DNA of 64,000 nucleotides, taken from the NCBI RefSeq assembly GCF_003015185.1, contig NZ_CP027860.1:1426001-1490000 (forward strand), read 5' to 3'. This DNA is from Ahniella affigens (lineage in GTDB: Bacteria; Pseudomonadota; Gammaproteobacteria; Xanthomonadales; Ahniellaceae). Shown piece by piece: positions 35,354 to 43,549 of this stretch. Every line of letters starts with the position of its first letter. The stretch's first letter is position 1. The position numbers were made by a program, and so were the translations under genes. The notes under the pieces were generated by a model. It was not told the DNA's origin, searched no databases, and saw only the letters and a program-made list of their open reading frames with translations.

Positions 35354-36292
35354 TCAGGCCTCTTGGCCGTACAACGCTGGAGCTCGCGCGCCCAATAGGG
35401 CCGCCATCACCCCATAGTGCAGTGCACCGCGGAGGCGCCAGGCGCGCCAGCGCACAGGGCGGTAGCAAGTCAACGCTGCGGCGATTTGGCAATATAGGTA
35501 CTTGAGCCCCGCGCTCAGAAACGCCCAAGCCAGCGACCGACCATCCTGTCGAATCAGATCGGCATGCACATGCCCCGACGCAACGTGCCGTTTGGTCAGC
35601 CATTGCATCGTGCAGCGTTCCGGCGCGATCTCCTCGCTGGCGATCGCTAAATCAGCGACCACAAAGCGTGCGCAGAGCGACGCCCATTGATGAAAGAACC
35701 GGGTGTCCTCGCCCCCGGTTGGCCCAGATTGCAGATCGAAGCGCAGTCCGGGCAATCGATCACGGCGTAGCAAGACATTGGCCGTATAGCCGTAGCCGAC
35801 CAATGTCCCGTCAGGCGCCGATCGCGCCTGCTTCTGATGAAAGCGACCTTGTTGTAGCCACTCTGGCTCGGTCGAACGGTAGATCGGCAGCACGGGCCCA
35901 AACACTGCGTCTGCGTCACCGAGGCCCTGCAATAGATGCTGCAACCAGCCGGGCTCGGCCTGTTGATCATCGTCAAAGAACACCAACAGATCTGTGTCGC
36001 AGAGGTCGAGCGCAGCGTTTCGAGCGAGCGCGATGTTGTGGGCGGGCGCATGTACATAGCGAAGCTGCAGGCCGAACTCGACCGCGGCTCTGAGTACCTG
36101 GGACCGCGCCGTGTCATCCGCATCGTTGTCGACCACGAGCACGCAAAACGGCGTGTTGGGCTCCTGGTTGGCGAGGCTTTGCAAGCACGCGATCAGCCAT
36201 GCCGTTCGGCGATGGGTGCAGATGCAGATGGTCAGTACGGGCTCGGACAAGGGCAAAGCTCTGTTCTGGGGTTGGGCGATCGACTGATACAC
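35354..36292 (-). CDS. Family 2 glycosyltransferase
   Basis: This 312-residue cytoplasmic-face enzyme transfers a sugar from a nucleotide donor. GT-A fold markers: 'VLTICICTHRRTAWLIACLQ' (residues 19-38), 'VLVVDNDADD' (51-60), the 'NIALARNAALDLC' helix, the DxD-type metal site Asp107-109 in 'LVFFDDDQQAEPGW', 'GYGYTANVLLRRDRLPGLRF' and 'GGEDTRFFHQW'. A C-terminal hydrophobic region ('AFLSAGLKYLYCQIAAALTC') suggests membrane association. It is alone on this strand here, so the target glycan is unknown. Confidence 0.88.
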   Translation of the reverse strand: MYQSIAQPQNRALPLSEPVLTICICTHRRTAWLIACLQSLANQEPNTPFCVLVVDNDADDTARSQVLRAAVEFGLQLRYVHAPAHNIALARNAALDLCDTDLLVFFDDDQQAEPGWLQHLLQGLGDADAVFGPVLPIYRSTEPEWLQQGRFHQKQARSAPDGTLVGYGYTANVLLRRDRLPGLRFDLQSGPTGGEDTRFFHQWASLCARFVVADLAIASEEIAPERCTMQWLTKRHVASGHVHADLIRQDGRSLAWAFLSAGLKYLYCQIAAALTCYRPVRWRAWRLRGALHYGVMAALLGARAPALYGQEA

Positions 36293-36841
36293 ACACCGAG
36301 GGCTCTGGCATGACGCATTTGCAGGCCTCGCTCATCACATTAGTCTGCCACGGCGCGCCAATGGGTGCATCGCTTGGCGGTCATGCGCGCGTTGCCTCGA
36401 TTGCTGGAACCCGGCCAGGTGTTGCCGAACGACTCGGGTTTGCTTGCGGGGCTCCGCGTCTCAGCCCGTCTATCGGATCTTCGTTCGTGTGCCAATGCAG
36501 CACCGTTGGCACTAGTCCGCCCCAGGCCGGAGCTTGGCGCCATGCGGCCTATCGAAAGATAGTGGTGCGAGCCCAACGTATGGTCGATTCTCGGTGACCT
36601 CGATCGCATGCTGACCGGTCACGACGCGCACTGCTGAATGGCGTCGGTCAGAGATTCCAAGCATTCGGTCGAGACGAACTGCAGCGTCAAGAGTCCAGCC
36701 ACCGCCAACACTCGCTGCTCTCAATTCAGTCATAGTCGCGCACGGCATGAGCCGAGCCGACGACGTTTTGCGCCGGCCCGAAACAGTCTGGGTGCGTGCG
36801 TAGACGTGCCAACTTCTTGTTTACGCAATCAAGGAACTGTT
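36293..36841. other. 550-base intergenic region, no gene recognised
   Basis: Short open frames on both strands lack start-site signals and resemble no protein I know. The final bases hold AAGGA (36832-36836) serving the next gene. I see no clear promoter or repeat. Confidence 0.55.
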
Positions 36842-38443
36842 ATGCCGCAACGACGCTCATTGGCCCAAGCCACGCTCTGTGCATTGTGTCTGCTTGCTAC
36901 TCACCAAGCAGGCGCGCAAGCAACGATTCTGCAAGCCGCCAATCTCAATGGCAGCATTGGATTCAAGATCAACGGCCAGGCGACCAACCACAACCTGGGA
37001 TCCGACACCAATCGCGCTGGCGATATCAACGGCGATGGGGTCAGCGATCTGATCGTTGGTGCGCCAGGCGCTAACCCGAATGGCAACGCGTCGGGTCGAA
37101 GCTATGTGCTATTCGGAACGTCAGCCGCTTTCACGGCCGAGATTCAGATCACGGCACTAAACGGTAGCAACGGCTTCGCAATCGATGGTTTGGCCGCTGA
37201 TGATCGCTTGGGTGTTGGCGCCAGCGCGGCCGGTGATCTCAACGCCGACGGAATCGACGACATCATCATCGGTGCCGATGGCGCGAACGCCAACAACTCC
37301 GGTCGCAGCTATGTGATATTTGGGACGCCTACGGGCTTTCCGGCAACCTTAACGCTGTCGAGCTTGGACGGAAGCAACGGCTTTGTCATGAACGGCGAGA
37401 ATGCCGACGATGGTTCGGGGACCTCAGTCGCGCGTGCTGGGGATATCAATGGCGATGGCATCGATGACGTCATCATCGGTGCCGCGGCAGCGGATCCCGA
37501 GGGCGGCAATTCGGGGCGGAGCTACGTCGTGTTCGGCCGCAGCACACCGTTTCCGGCACAGCTCGATCTGGTCAGTCTGGATGGCAGTGCCGGCATCGTG
37601 ATCAATGGTGCTGTGGCTGGATCCAATGCGGGGCGGTCCGTTTCAGCGGCTGGTGACATCAATGGCGACGGCTTGGACGATCTCGTCATCGGTGCGAGTA
37701 ACGGTGATCGCCAGGACAACGTTCGGAGCGGCATTGCGCATGTGGTGTTTGGCCGCAGCACGCCGTTTACGTCGCCCGTGCGGCTGCGGACCTTGACCGG
37801 CACTGATGGGTTCACGATCGAAGGCGAGGCGAACGGCGACAACTTCGGCGGGAAGGTGGCCGCGGCTGGCGATGTCAACGGCGACGGCATTGATGATCTG
37901 TTGCTCAGCGCGCCCAACGCGGACCCCGCTGCGGTGTCCAGTGCCGGTCGCAGCTACGTGTTGTTTGGACGCACCACGGGATTCCCAGCGGTGTTCGGAG
38001 CCGCCACGATCAATGCTGCGACTGGCTTTGTCATTGATGGTGCCGGCTCAATCAATCGCGCGGGTACTGACATTGCCGGTCTCGGTGATATCAATCGCGA
38101 TGGTTTCGACGATATTGGAATTGGCGCGCCGGGTGTGACGGTCGGTGCGAACCTGACGGGCCGTGCGTACGTGATATTCGGGCAGCGTGAGACTCGGACC
38201 GAACCTCTGGCGCTGGCGAGTCTGGACGCCGGGGCTGGTTTCGCAATCGACGGTGAGGGCGATCGCCATAGTTTCGGTGTTGCGATCAGCGCCGCGGGAG
38301 ATCTCAATAACGATGGCGTGGCGGACTTCGTCGTGGGCGGCAGTGGCGCCTCGCCAAACGGCAATGGCTCCGGTCGGGCTTACGTGCTGTTTGGCGTTCC
38401 CAATGCGGTCTTTGACAACAGCTTCGAATCTGCTGTGCCATAA
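36842..38443 (+). CDS. Exported integrin-alpha-type FG-GAP protein with calcium loops and 'NSFESAVP' C-terminus
   Basis: ATG 36842 gives 533 residues with a signal peptide (residues 1-25, ending 'HQAGAQA'). Seven or eight FG-GAP blades follow, each with a DxNxDGxxD calcium loop, for example 'AGDINGDGVSDLIVGAPGA', 'AGDLNADGIDDIIIGADGA', 'AGDINGDGLDDLVIGASNG', 'LGDINRDGFDDIGIGAPGV', and 'SGRSYVLFG' between blades. This should make a seven-bladed beta-propeller. It ends 'NAVFDNSFESAVP', the shared tail. Probably a secreted or surface adhesion-like protein. Confidence 0.86.
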   Translation: MPQRRSLAQATLCALCLLATHQAGAQATILQAANLNGSIGFKINGQATNHNLGSDTNRAGDINGDGVSDLIVGAPGANPNGNASGRSYVLFGTSAAFTAEIQITALNGSNGFAIDGLAADDRLGVGASAAGDLNADGIDDIIIGADGANANNSGRSYVIFGTPTGFPATLTLSSLDGSNGFVMNGENADDGSGTSVARAGDINGDGIDDVIIGAAAADPEGGNSGRSYVVFGRSTPFPAQLDLVSLDGSAGIVINGAVAGSNAGRSVSAAGDINGDGLDDLVIGASNGDRQDNVRSGIAHVVFGRSTPFTSPVRLRTLTGTDGFTIEGEANGDNFGGKVAAAGDVNGDGIDDLLLSAPNADPAAVSSAGRSYVLFGRTTGFPAVFGAATINAATGFVIDGAGSINRAGTDIAGLGDINRDGFDDIGIGAPGVTVGANLTGRAYVIFGQRETRTEPLALASLDAGAGFAIDGEGDRHSFGVAISAAGDLNNDGVADFVVGGSGASPNGNGSGRAYVLFGVPNAVFDNSFESAVP

Positions 38444-38463
38444 CGAATCCAAGACCGATCAGA

Positions 38464-38691
38464 GGCGCACCGATGCGGTGCGCCAGATTACCGCCACCAC
38501 GCGCGCACTATTGATCCGGCAGGAACGTAGTTGAACTTCCTGTTCAACTACGTTCGTTTCGAGTCCGGCGCATGTCCGGACTCGAAACCCGCGCCAGCAC
38601 TGCGTTCTGGCGCGGGTGGGCCATCCTTGGCCCGCGCAATTAACCCGGCAGCATCTTTCAGATGCAACCGTGCCGAGTTAATAAGCGCGGG
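38464..38691. repeat. Cluster of six consecutive hairpins
   Basis: Stems: 38464-38472/38476-38484 (9 bp); 38523-38536/38542-38555 (14 bp, 5-base loop); 38557-38568/38576-38587 (12 bp); 38587-38597/38607-38617 (11 bp); 38618-38623/38628-38633 (6 bp); and a compound cruciform 38631-38691 built from CCCGCGC/GCGCGGG, TTAAC/GTTAA, CGGCA/TGCCG and GCATCT/AGATGC. All but the last are uninterrupted. They fill the gap between the convergent FG-GAP and prpF genes. Possibly stacked terminators, a structured RNA, or a repeat island. Confidence 0.8.
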
Positions 38692-38739
38692 TTGCGGTTA
38701 GGGATGGTCTGCTTGATCCTCCCAGACCCGCCGCAGTCG

Positions 38740-39930
38740 TCAGCCCGGCACCCGCACCCAGCCTTCCATCAGAATGCGAGCGCTGCGGCTCATGATCGCC
38801 TTGGTGACGGTCCATTGGCCGTCGCGTTGCTCGGCCTTCGCGCCAACGCGTAAGGTGCCGCTCGGATGGCCGAAGCGCACGGCGTCACGCGGACCACCAC
38901 CAGCAGCCAGATTGACCAACGTGCCGGGCACCGACGCCGCGGTCGCGATGGCGACCGCGCAGGTTGCCATCATCGCATGATGCAGTTTGCCCATCGACAA
39001 GGCTCGGACCAGCACATCCACGTCGGTCGCCGCGATGTGTTTGCCGCTCGATGCCTGATAGTTCTGAGGTGGCGCCACGAATGCGATTTTCGGTGTGTGC
39101 TGGCGCGTCTTGGCCTCATCCAGCGATTGGATCAAGCCCATGCGCAGTGCAGCGTAAGCGCGAATGGTTTCAAAGCGGGCGAGCAGGGCGGGATCGTTGT
39201 TGATATCGGCTTGCAACTCGGTGCCCTTGAGACCCAAAGCCTCGGCGTTCAGAAACACCGTCGGAATACCGGAATTGATCATCGTGACGTTAAACGTGCC
39301 GATGCCCGGCACGTCAAGCGTTTCGAGCAATGACCCGGTCGGAAACATCGCGCCGCCACCGCCTTCGCCTGCGTCTTCAGCGGGGTCCAGAAACTCCAGC
39401 GCAATTTCAGCAGCCGGAAACGTGACGCCGTCGAGCTCGAAGTCGCCGAGCTCTTGCACCTGGCCATCGCGCATCGGCACATGCGCCAGAATGGTCTTGC
39501 CGATGTTCTTCTGCCAAATGCGGATGGTCGTGATGCCATCTTTAGGTAGGCGCGCGGGATCGATCAGGCCTTGACTGATCGCGAACGGACCCACGGCAGA
39601 ACTCAGGTTGCCGCAGTTGCCCGACCAATCGACGAACGCGGTATCGATCGAAACTTGACCATACAGATAGTCCACATCGTGATCGGGTACCGACGCCTTG
39701 CTGATGATCACGCATTTGCTGGTGCTGGACGTGGCGCCGCCCATGCCATCGGTTTGTTTGCCGTACGGGTCTGGCGAGCCAATGACCCGCATCAGCAGCG
39801 CATCGCGCGCTGGCCCCGGCACTTGCGCCGCAGCGGGCAGATCGTCCAGACGAAAGAACACGCCTTTGCTGGTCCCGCCGCGCATGTAGACGGCCGCAAT
39901 GCGTTGCTGTGGGGTGATCGGGTTGCTCAT
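38740..39930 (-). CDS. prpF: 2-methylaconitate cis-trans isomerase
   Basis: Isomerises the 2-methylaconitate made by AcnD in the 2-methylcitrate cycle for propionate. ATG 39930 shares one base with the acnD stop (TGATG), giving 396 residues. Markers: 'AAVYMRGGTSKGVFFRLDDL', 'MGGATSSTSKCVIISK', 'VDWSGNCGNLSSAVGPFAI' (active-site Cys region), and C-terminal 'VNLAAGGGPRDAVRFGHPSG'. Second gene of the acnD-prpF unit. Confidence 0.95.
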   Translation of the reverse strand: MSNPITPQQRIAAVYMRGGTSKGVFFRLDDLPAAAQVPGPARDALLMRVIGSPDPYGKQTDGMGGATSSTSKCVIISKASVPDHDVDYLYGQVSIDTAFVDWSGNCGNLSSAVGPFAISQGLIDPARLPKDGITTIRIWQKNIGKTILAHVPMRDGQVQELGDFELDGVTFPAAEIALEFLDPAEDAGEGGGGAMFPTGSLLETLDVPGIGTFNVTMINSGIPTVFLNAEALGLKGTELQADINNDPALLARFETIRAYAALRMGLIQSLDEAKTRQHTPKIAFVAPPQNYQASSGKHIAATDVDVLVRALSMGKLHHAMMATCAVAIATAASVPGTLVNLAAGGGPRDAVRFGHPSGTLRVGAKAEQRDGQWTVTKAIMSRSARILMEGWVRVPG

Positions 39931-42524
39931 CACGCCACCTTCTGTTCCAGAAAATCCTGTGCGAAGCGCTGCAGTACGCCACCCGCCTCATAAATCGACA
40001 CTTCTTCGGCCGTATCGAGTCGGCACCGCACCGGGACCTCGACTTGGCCGCCATCGCGACGCGTGATGGTCAGCGTCAGCTGCGCCCGCGGCGCGCGCTG
40101 GCCTTGCACAGAATACGTTTCGGTGCCATCGAGATTCAGCGTCAAGCGCGTGGTGCCAGGCAGAAACTCCAGCGGCAACACGCCCATGCCGATCAGGTTG
40201 GTGCGGTGAATGCGTTCGAAGCTCTCCGCGACAATGACCTCGACGCCAGCGAGGCGCACACCTTTGGCGGCCCAGTCACGCGACGAGCCTTGGCCATAGT
40301 CGGCGCCGGCAATCACAATCAGTGGCTGCTCACGCTGCATGTAGGTCTCGATGGCTTCCCACATGCGGAGCACCGTGCCGTCCGGTTCGAGGCGGGCCAG
40401 CGAGCCCGCGCGCACATTGCCGTCGTCCTTCCGGACCATCTCGTTCTTCAGGGTCGGATTTGCAAACGTCGCGCGCTGCGCCGTCAGATGGTCGCCACGA
40501 TGCGTGGCATACGAGTTGAAGTCCTCTTCGGGTAAGCCCATTTTGGCGAGATACTCGCCCGCGGCGCTGTCCAACAGAATCGCGTTCGAGGGCGACAGAT
40601 GATCGGTCGTGATGTTGTCACCTAAAATCGCCAAGGGCCGCAAATAGCTCAACGTGCGCGGCTTCGCCAATGCACCTTCCCAATAGGGCGGCCGGCGGAT
40701 GTAAGTGCTCGGTGCCCGCCAGTCGTAGAGCGGCGCCACGCGCTCGCCGCTCTCGACCACGACTTTGAACATTGGATCGTAGACTTTGCGGAACTGCTCC
40801 GGTTTGACCGAGGCTTGCACCACGGCATCGATCTCGGCATCGCTCGGCCACAGATCCTTCAGCAAAATCGCACTGCCATCGGCACGATGGCCGAGCGCAT
40901 CGCGCTCGATGTCAAAGCGGATGGTGCCGGCAATCGCATAAGCCACCACCAGTGGCGGCGAGGCCAGAAAAGCCTGCTTGGCGTAGGGGTGAATGCGGCC
41001 ATCAAAGTTGCGATTGCCGCTCAACACGGCGGTCGCGTACAGATCGCGATCGATAATTTCCTGCTGAATCGCCGGATCGAGCGCGCCGCTCATGCCGTTA
41101 CAGGTCGTGCAGGCAAACGCGACGATGCCAAAGCCGAGTTGTTCAAGCTCGGATTTGAGTCCGGCCTCCTCCAAATACAGCGCGACCGCCTTGGACCCGG
41201 GCGCCAGTGAGGACTTGACCCAGGGCTTCCGCACCAAGCCGAGCCGATTGGCATTGCGGGCGAGCAGCGCGGCGGCGATCACGTTGCGTGGGTTGGAGGT
41301 ATTCGTGCAACTGGTGATGGCCGCGATGATCACGGCGCCGTCGGGCATTTGTCCGGGTGTTTCGGTCCAGGGCTTGGCAATGGCCTTGCTCGCGAGATCA
41401 GCGGTTGCCACCCGGGCATGCGGGTTCGATGGGCCAGCCATACTGCGCACGACCGCGCTCAGATCAAACTGCAAGGTGCGCTCGTAACGGGCATTGACGA
41501 GCGCGTCCGCCCAAAGGCCGGCCGTCTTGGCGTAGGTTTCGACCAACTTGACCTGCTCATCGCTGCGGCCGGTAAGGCGCAGGTAGTCGAGGGTCTGCTG
41601 ATCGATGAAGAACATTGCCGCCGTCGCACCATACTCCGGCGCCATGTTCGAAATCGTGGCGCGGTCACCCAGCGTCAGCGCGGCAGCGCCTTCGCCGCGG
41701 AACTCCAGGTAAGCACCGACGACTTTTTGCTTGCGCAGAAACTCGGTGAGCGACAACACGATGTCGGTGGCCGTGATGCCTGCTTGGGGCTTGCCGGTAA
41801 GTTCAACCCCGATAATGTCGGGCAGACGCATCCACGAGGCGCGGCCAAGCATCACGTTTTCTGCTTCAAGACCGCCGACACCGACGGCAATTACACCGAG
41901 CGCATCGACATGCGGCGTGTGGCTGTCGGTGCCGACGCATGTGTCAGGGTACGCCACGCCGTTCTCGATGCCGATCACCGGCGACATGCGCTCCAAGTTG
42001 ATCTGATGCATGATGCCGTTGCCGGGCGGGATGACGTCGACATTGCGAAAGGCTTTGCGGGTCCAGTCGATAAAGTGAAAGCGATCCTCGTTGCGGCGAT
42101 CTTCGATGGCGCGATTCTTCGTAAAGGCGTCGGGATCGTAGCCGCCACACTCAACCGCCAACGAGTGGTCGACGATCAACTGTACGGGCACCACCGGGTT
42201 GACCTTGGCCGGATCGCCGCCTTGGTCGGCGATCGCATCACGAAGCCCGGCGAGATCGACCAGCGCGGTCTGACCCAGAATGTCATGGCACACCACGCGC
42301 GCCGGAAACCACGGAAAATCGCGCTCACGCTTTCGGTAGATCAGTTGGGCGAGACACTCGTTCAGCATGCCCGGGTCAGCGCGTCGCACCAGGTTTTCGG
42401 CATGGACTTTGGCAGTGTAGGGCAGGCCCGCCCAGGCGCCGGGTTCGATGGCGTCAACTGCGGCGGCGGCGTCGAAGTATTCGAGCGCGGTGCCGGGCAA
42501 TGGCTTACGGAACGACTGATTCAT
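39930..42524 (-). CDS. acnD: Fe/S-dependent 2-methylisocitrate (2-methylcitrate) dehydratase
   Basis: An aconitase-like enzyme that, with PrpF, replaces PrpD in the methylcitrate cycle. Start at ATG 42524 ('MNQSFRKPLPG'), giving 864 residues. The [4Fe-4S] ligands are Cys406 ('AITSCTNTSNP') and Cys472/Cys475 ('AFACTTCNGMSG'). 'VGTDSHTPHVDALGV' and 'GADYGQGSSRDWAAKGVRLA' are the substrate-binding segments, the latter in the swivelling C-terminal domain. Adjacency to prpF favours AcnD over AcnA. prpB, prpC and prpR are not in the window. Confidence 0.95.
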   Translation of the reverse strand: MNQSFRKPLPGTALEYFDAAAAVDAIEPGAWAGLPYTAKVHAENLVRRADPGMLNECLAQLIYRKRERDFPWFPARVVCHDILGQTALVDLAGLRDAIADQGGDPAKVNPVVPVQLIVDHSLAVECGGYDPDAFTKNRAIEDRRNEDRFHFIDWTRKAFRNVDVIPPGNGIMHQINLERMSPVIGIENGVAYPDTCVGTDSHTPHVDALGVIAVGVGGLEAENVMLGRASWMRLPDIIGVELTGKPQAGITATDIVLSLTEFLRKQKVVGAYLEFRGEGAAALTLGDRATISNMAPEYGATAAMFFIDQQTLDYLRLTGRSDEQVKLVETYAKTAGLWADALVNARYERTLQFDLSAVVRSMAGPSNPHARVATADLASKAIAKPWTETPGQMPDGAVIIAAITSCTNTSNPRNVIAAALLARNANRLGLVRKPWVKSSLAPGSKAVALYLEEAGLKSELEQLGFGIVAFACTTCNGMSGALDPAIQQEIIDRDLYATAVLSGNRNFDGRIHPYAKQAFLASPPLVVAYAIAGTIRFDIERDALGHRADGSAILLKDLWPSDAEIDAVVQASVKPEQFRKVYDPMFKVVVESGERVAPLYDWRAPSTYIRRPPYWEGALAKPRTLSYLRPLAILGDNITTDHLSPSNAILLDSAAGEYLAKMGLPEEDFNSYATHRGDHLTAQRATFANPTLKNEMVRKDDGNVRAGSLARLEPDGTVLRMWEAIETYMQREQPLIVIAGADYGQGSSRDWAAKGVRLAGVEVIVAESFERIHRTNLIGMGVLPLEFLPGTTRLTLNLDGTETYSVQGQRAPRAQLTLTITRRDGGQVEVPVRCRLDTAEEVSIYEAGGVLQRFAQDFLEQKVA

Positions 42525-42626
42525 GATTGATCCAGAGCATGCGGACAAGTGCCGGATTTTAGCAGGCAGGGCCGTGCTGGCGAATCTCGTTTGGGCCGCT
42601 ATGATGGCGATTTTCCGGGAGTTGCC

Positions 42627-43418
42627 ATGAGCCGTTGGACCATACTGGTGTTGTTGGCGTTGGCGCTAGCCATCTGGGGTGCGTTCCGAAGCAGCAACCC
42701 CTTGCACACCGAGCTGCCGTTCGGCAGCACCGATCTGAGCTCGGTTCAGGCGGAATTGGAACGTTTGGATCCAGAAGACCGGAAACGGGTCGAGGCTTAC
42801 GTGCAGCGCACCAACGGCGACTATCTGCCAGCCGGAATGGGTGATCCGGACGACCCGATGACGGCGCGCACCTTTGCCGAAGCGATTGACCTGCAGAAGC
42901 GCTTTGAAGTTCTGATGCAGGAGCAGGAGGCCAAGGCCTCGGCTTTTCGCGCGGCGCGCGAGCAAAATTTCGCGCCGCTGCGCAAAATCATGTCGATGCA
43001 AGTGGTGGCGCGCGACATGCTGACCCAGGCCGAGATCTATGGTCTGTCAACACCAGCAATGCCCGGGCAACCCAAATCGCCGTTGCCAAGCAACGCCAAT
43101 GATCCGCCAAAAGCGGTCACGACCTACCGACTAACGAATATCAGCGATCGAACCATCGCCAAGTTTGGTGTGCTGATTGAACTTCGGCAGAAGCAACACG
43201 ACCCACTCGACTTTGGCATCGTTGCCAGTTGCTGGGTCGATGAGGTTCAAACGTTGGCTCCAGGTGACACGTTCAACGCCCGTTGTGGCCGGACGATGAG
43301 CCTGAATCGGGTGACTGACGCCGAGTACCTGGCGATGCCACTGTCCGATCTGGAGATTCGCTGGGAGCCGAAGCGCTTCGAGTTTGCCGATGGTGGTTCG
43401 CTCGAATTTCGCGAGTGA
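42627..43418 (+). CDS. Unknown membrane-anchored protein
   Basis: ATG 42627 after CGGGAG gives 263 residues. An N-terminal transmembrane or signal-anchor helix (residues 4-18, 'WTILVLLALALAIWG') is followed by a long helical region with 'DPEDRKRVEAYVQRTNGDYL' and 'ARTFAEAIDLQKRFEVLMQE', then a beta-sandwich-like C-terminal half ('TYRLTNISDRTIAKFGVLI'). Divergent from acnD across 102 bases. I recognise no family. Confidence 0.7.
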   Translation: MSRWTILVLLALALAIWGAFRSSNPLHTELPFGSTDLSSVQAELERLDPEDRKRVEAYVQRTNGDYLPAGMGDPDDPMTARTFAEAIDLQKRFEVLMQEQEAKASAFRAAREQNFAPLRKIMSMQVVARDMLTQAEIYGLSTPAMPGQPKSPLPSNANDPPKAVTTYRLTNISDRTIAKFGVLIELRQKQHDPLDFGIVASCWVDEVQTLAPGDTFNARCGRTMSLNRVTDAEYLAMPLSDLEIRWEPKRFEFADGGSLEFRE

Positions 43419-43549
43419 CCAGGGACACTGGGCCCGTGAGCGATTCTGGCGTGGACAGGATCAGACGCGTTGCCGCGAATGGGCGGCAACGTGCGCCTAG
43501 ATTGGCGCTCACGCAAGGGATCGTTCGCGCTGAATCGTCGCGGCCCGAT

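Noticed and set aside
36842-38443. Regularly spaced DNA repeats suggesting a CRISPR or minisatellite
   Set aside because: The periodicity comes from FG-GAP/calcium-loop codons in one long reading frame; units differ in sequence and length and no spacers exist. No CRISPR array is present in the window.
41349-42530. 393-codon open frame on the plus strand
   Set aside because: It is antisense to the conserved acnD gene; no ribosome-binding site or known domain.
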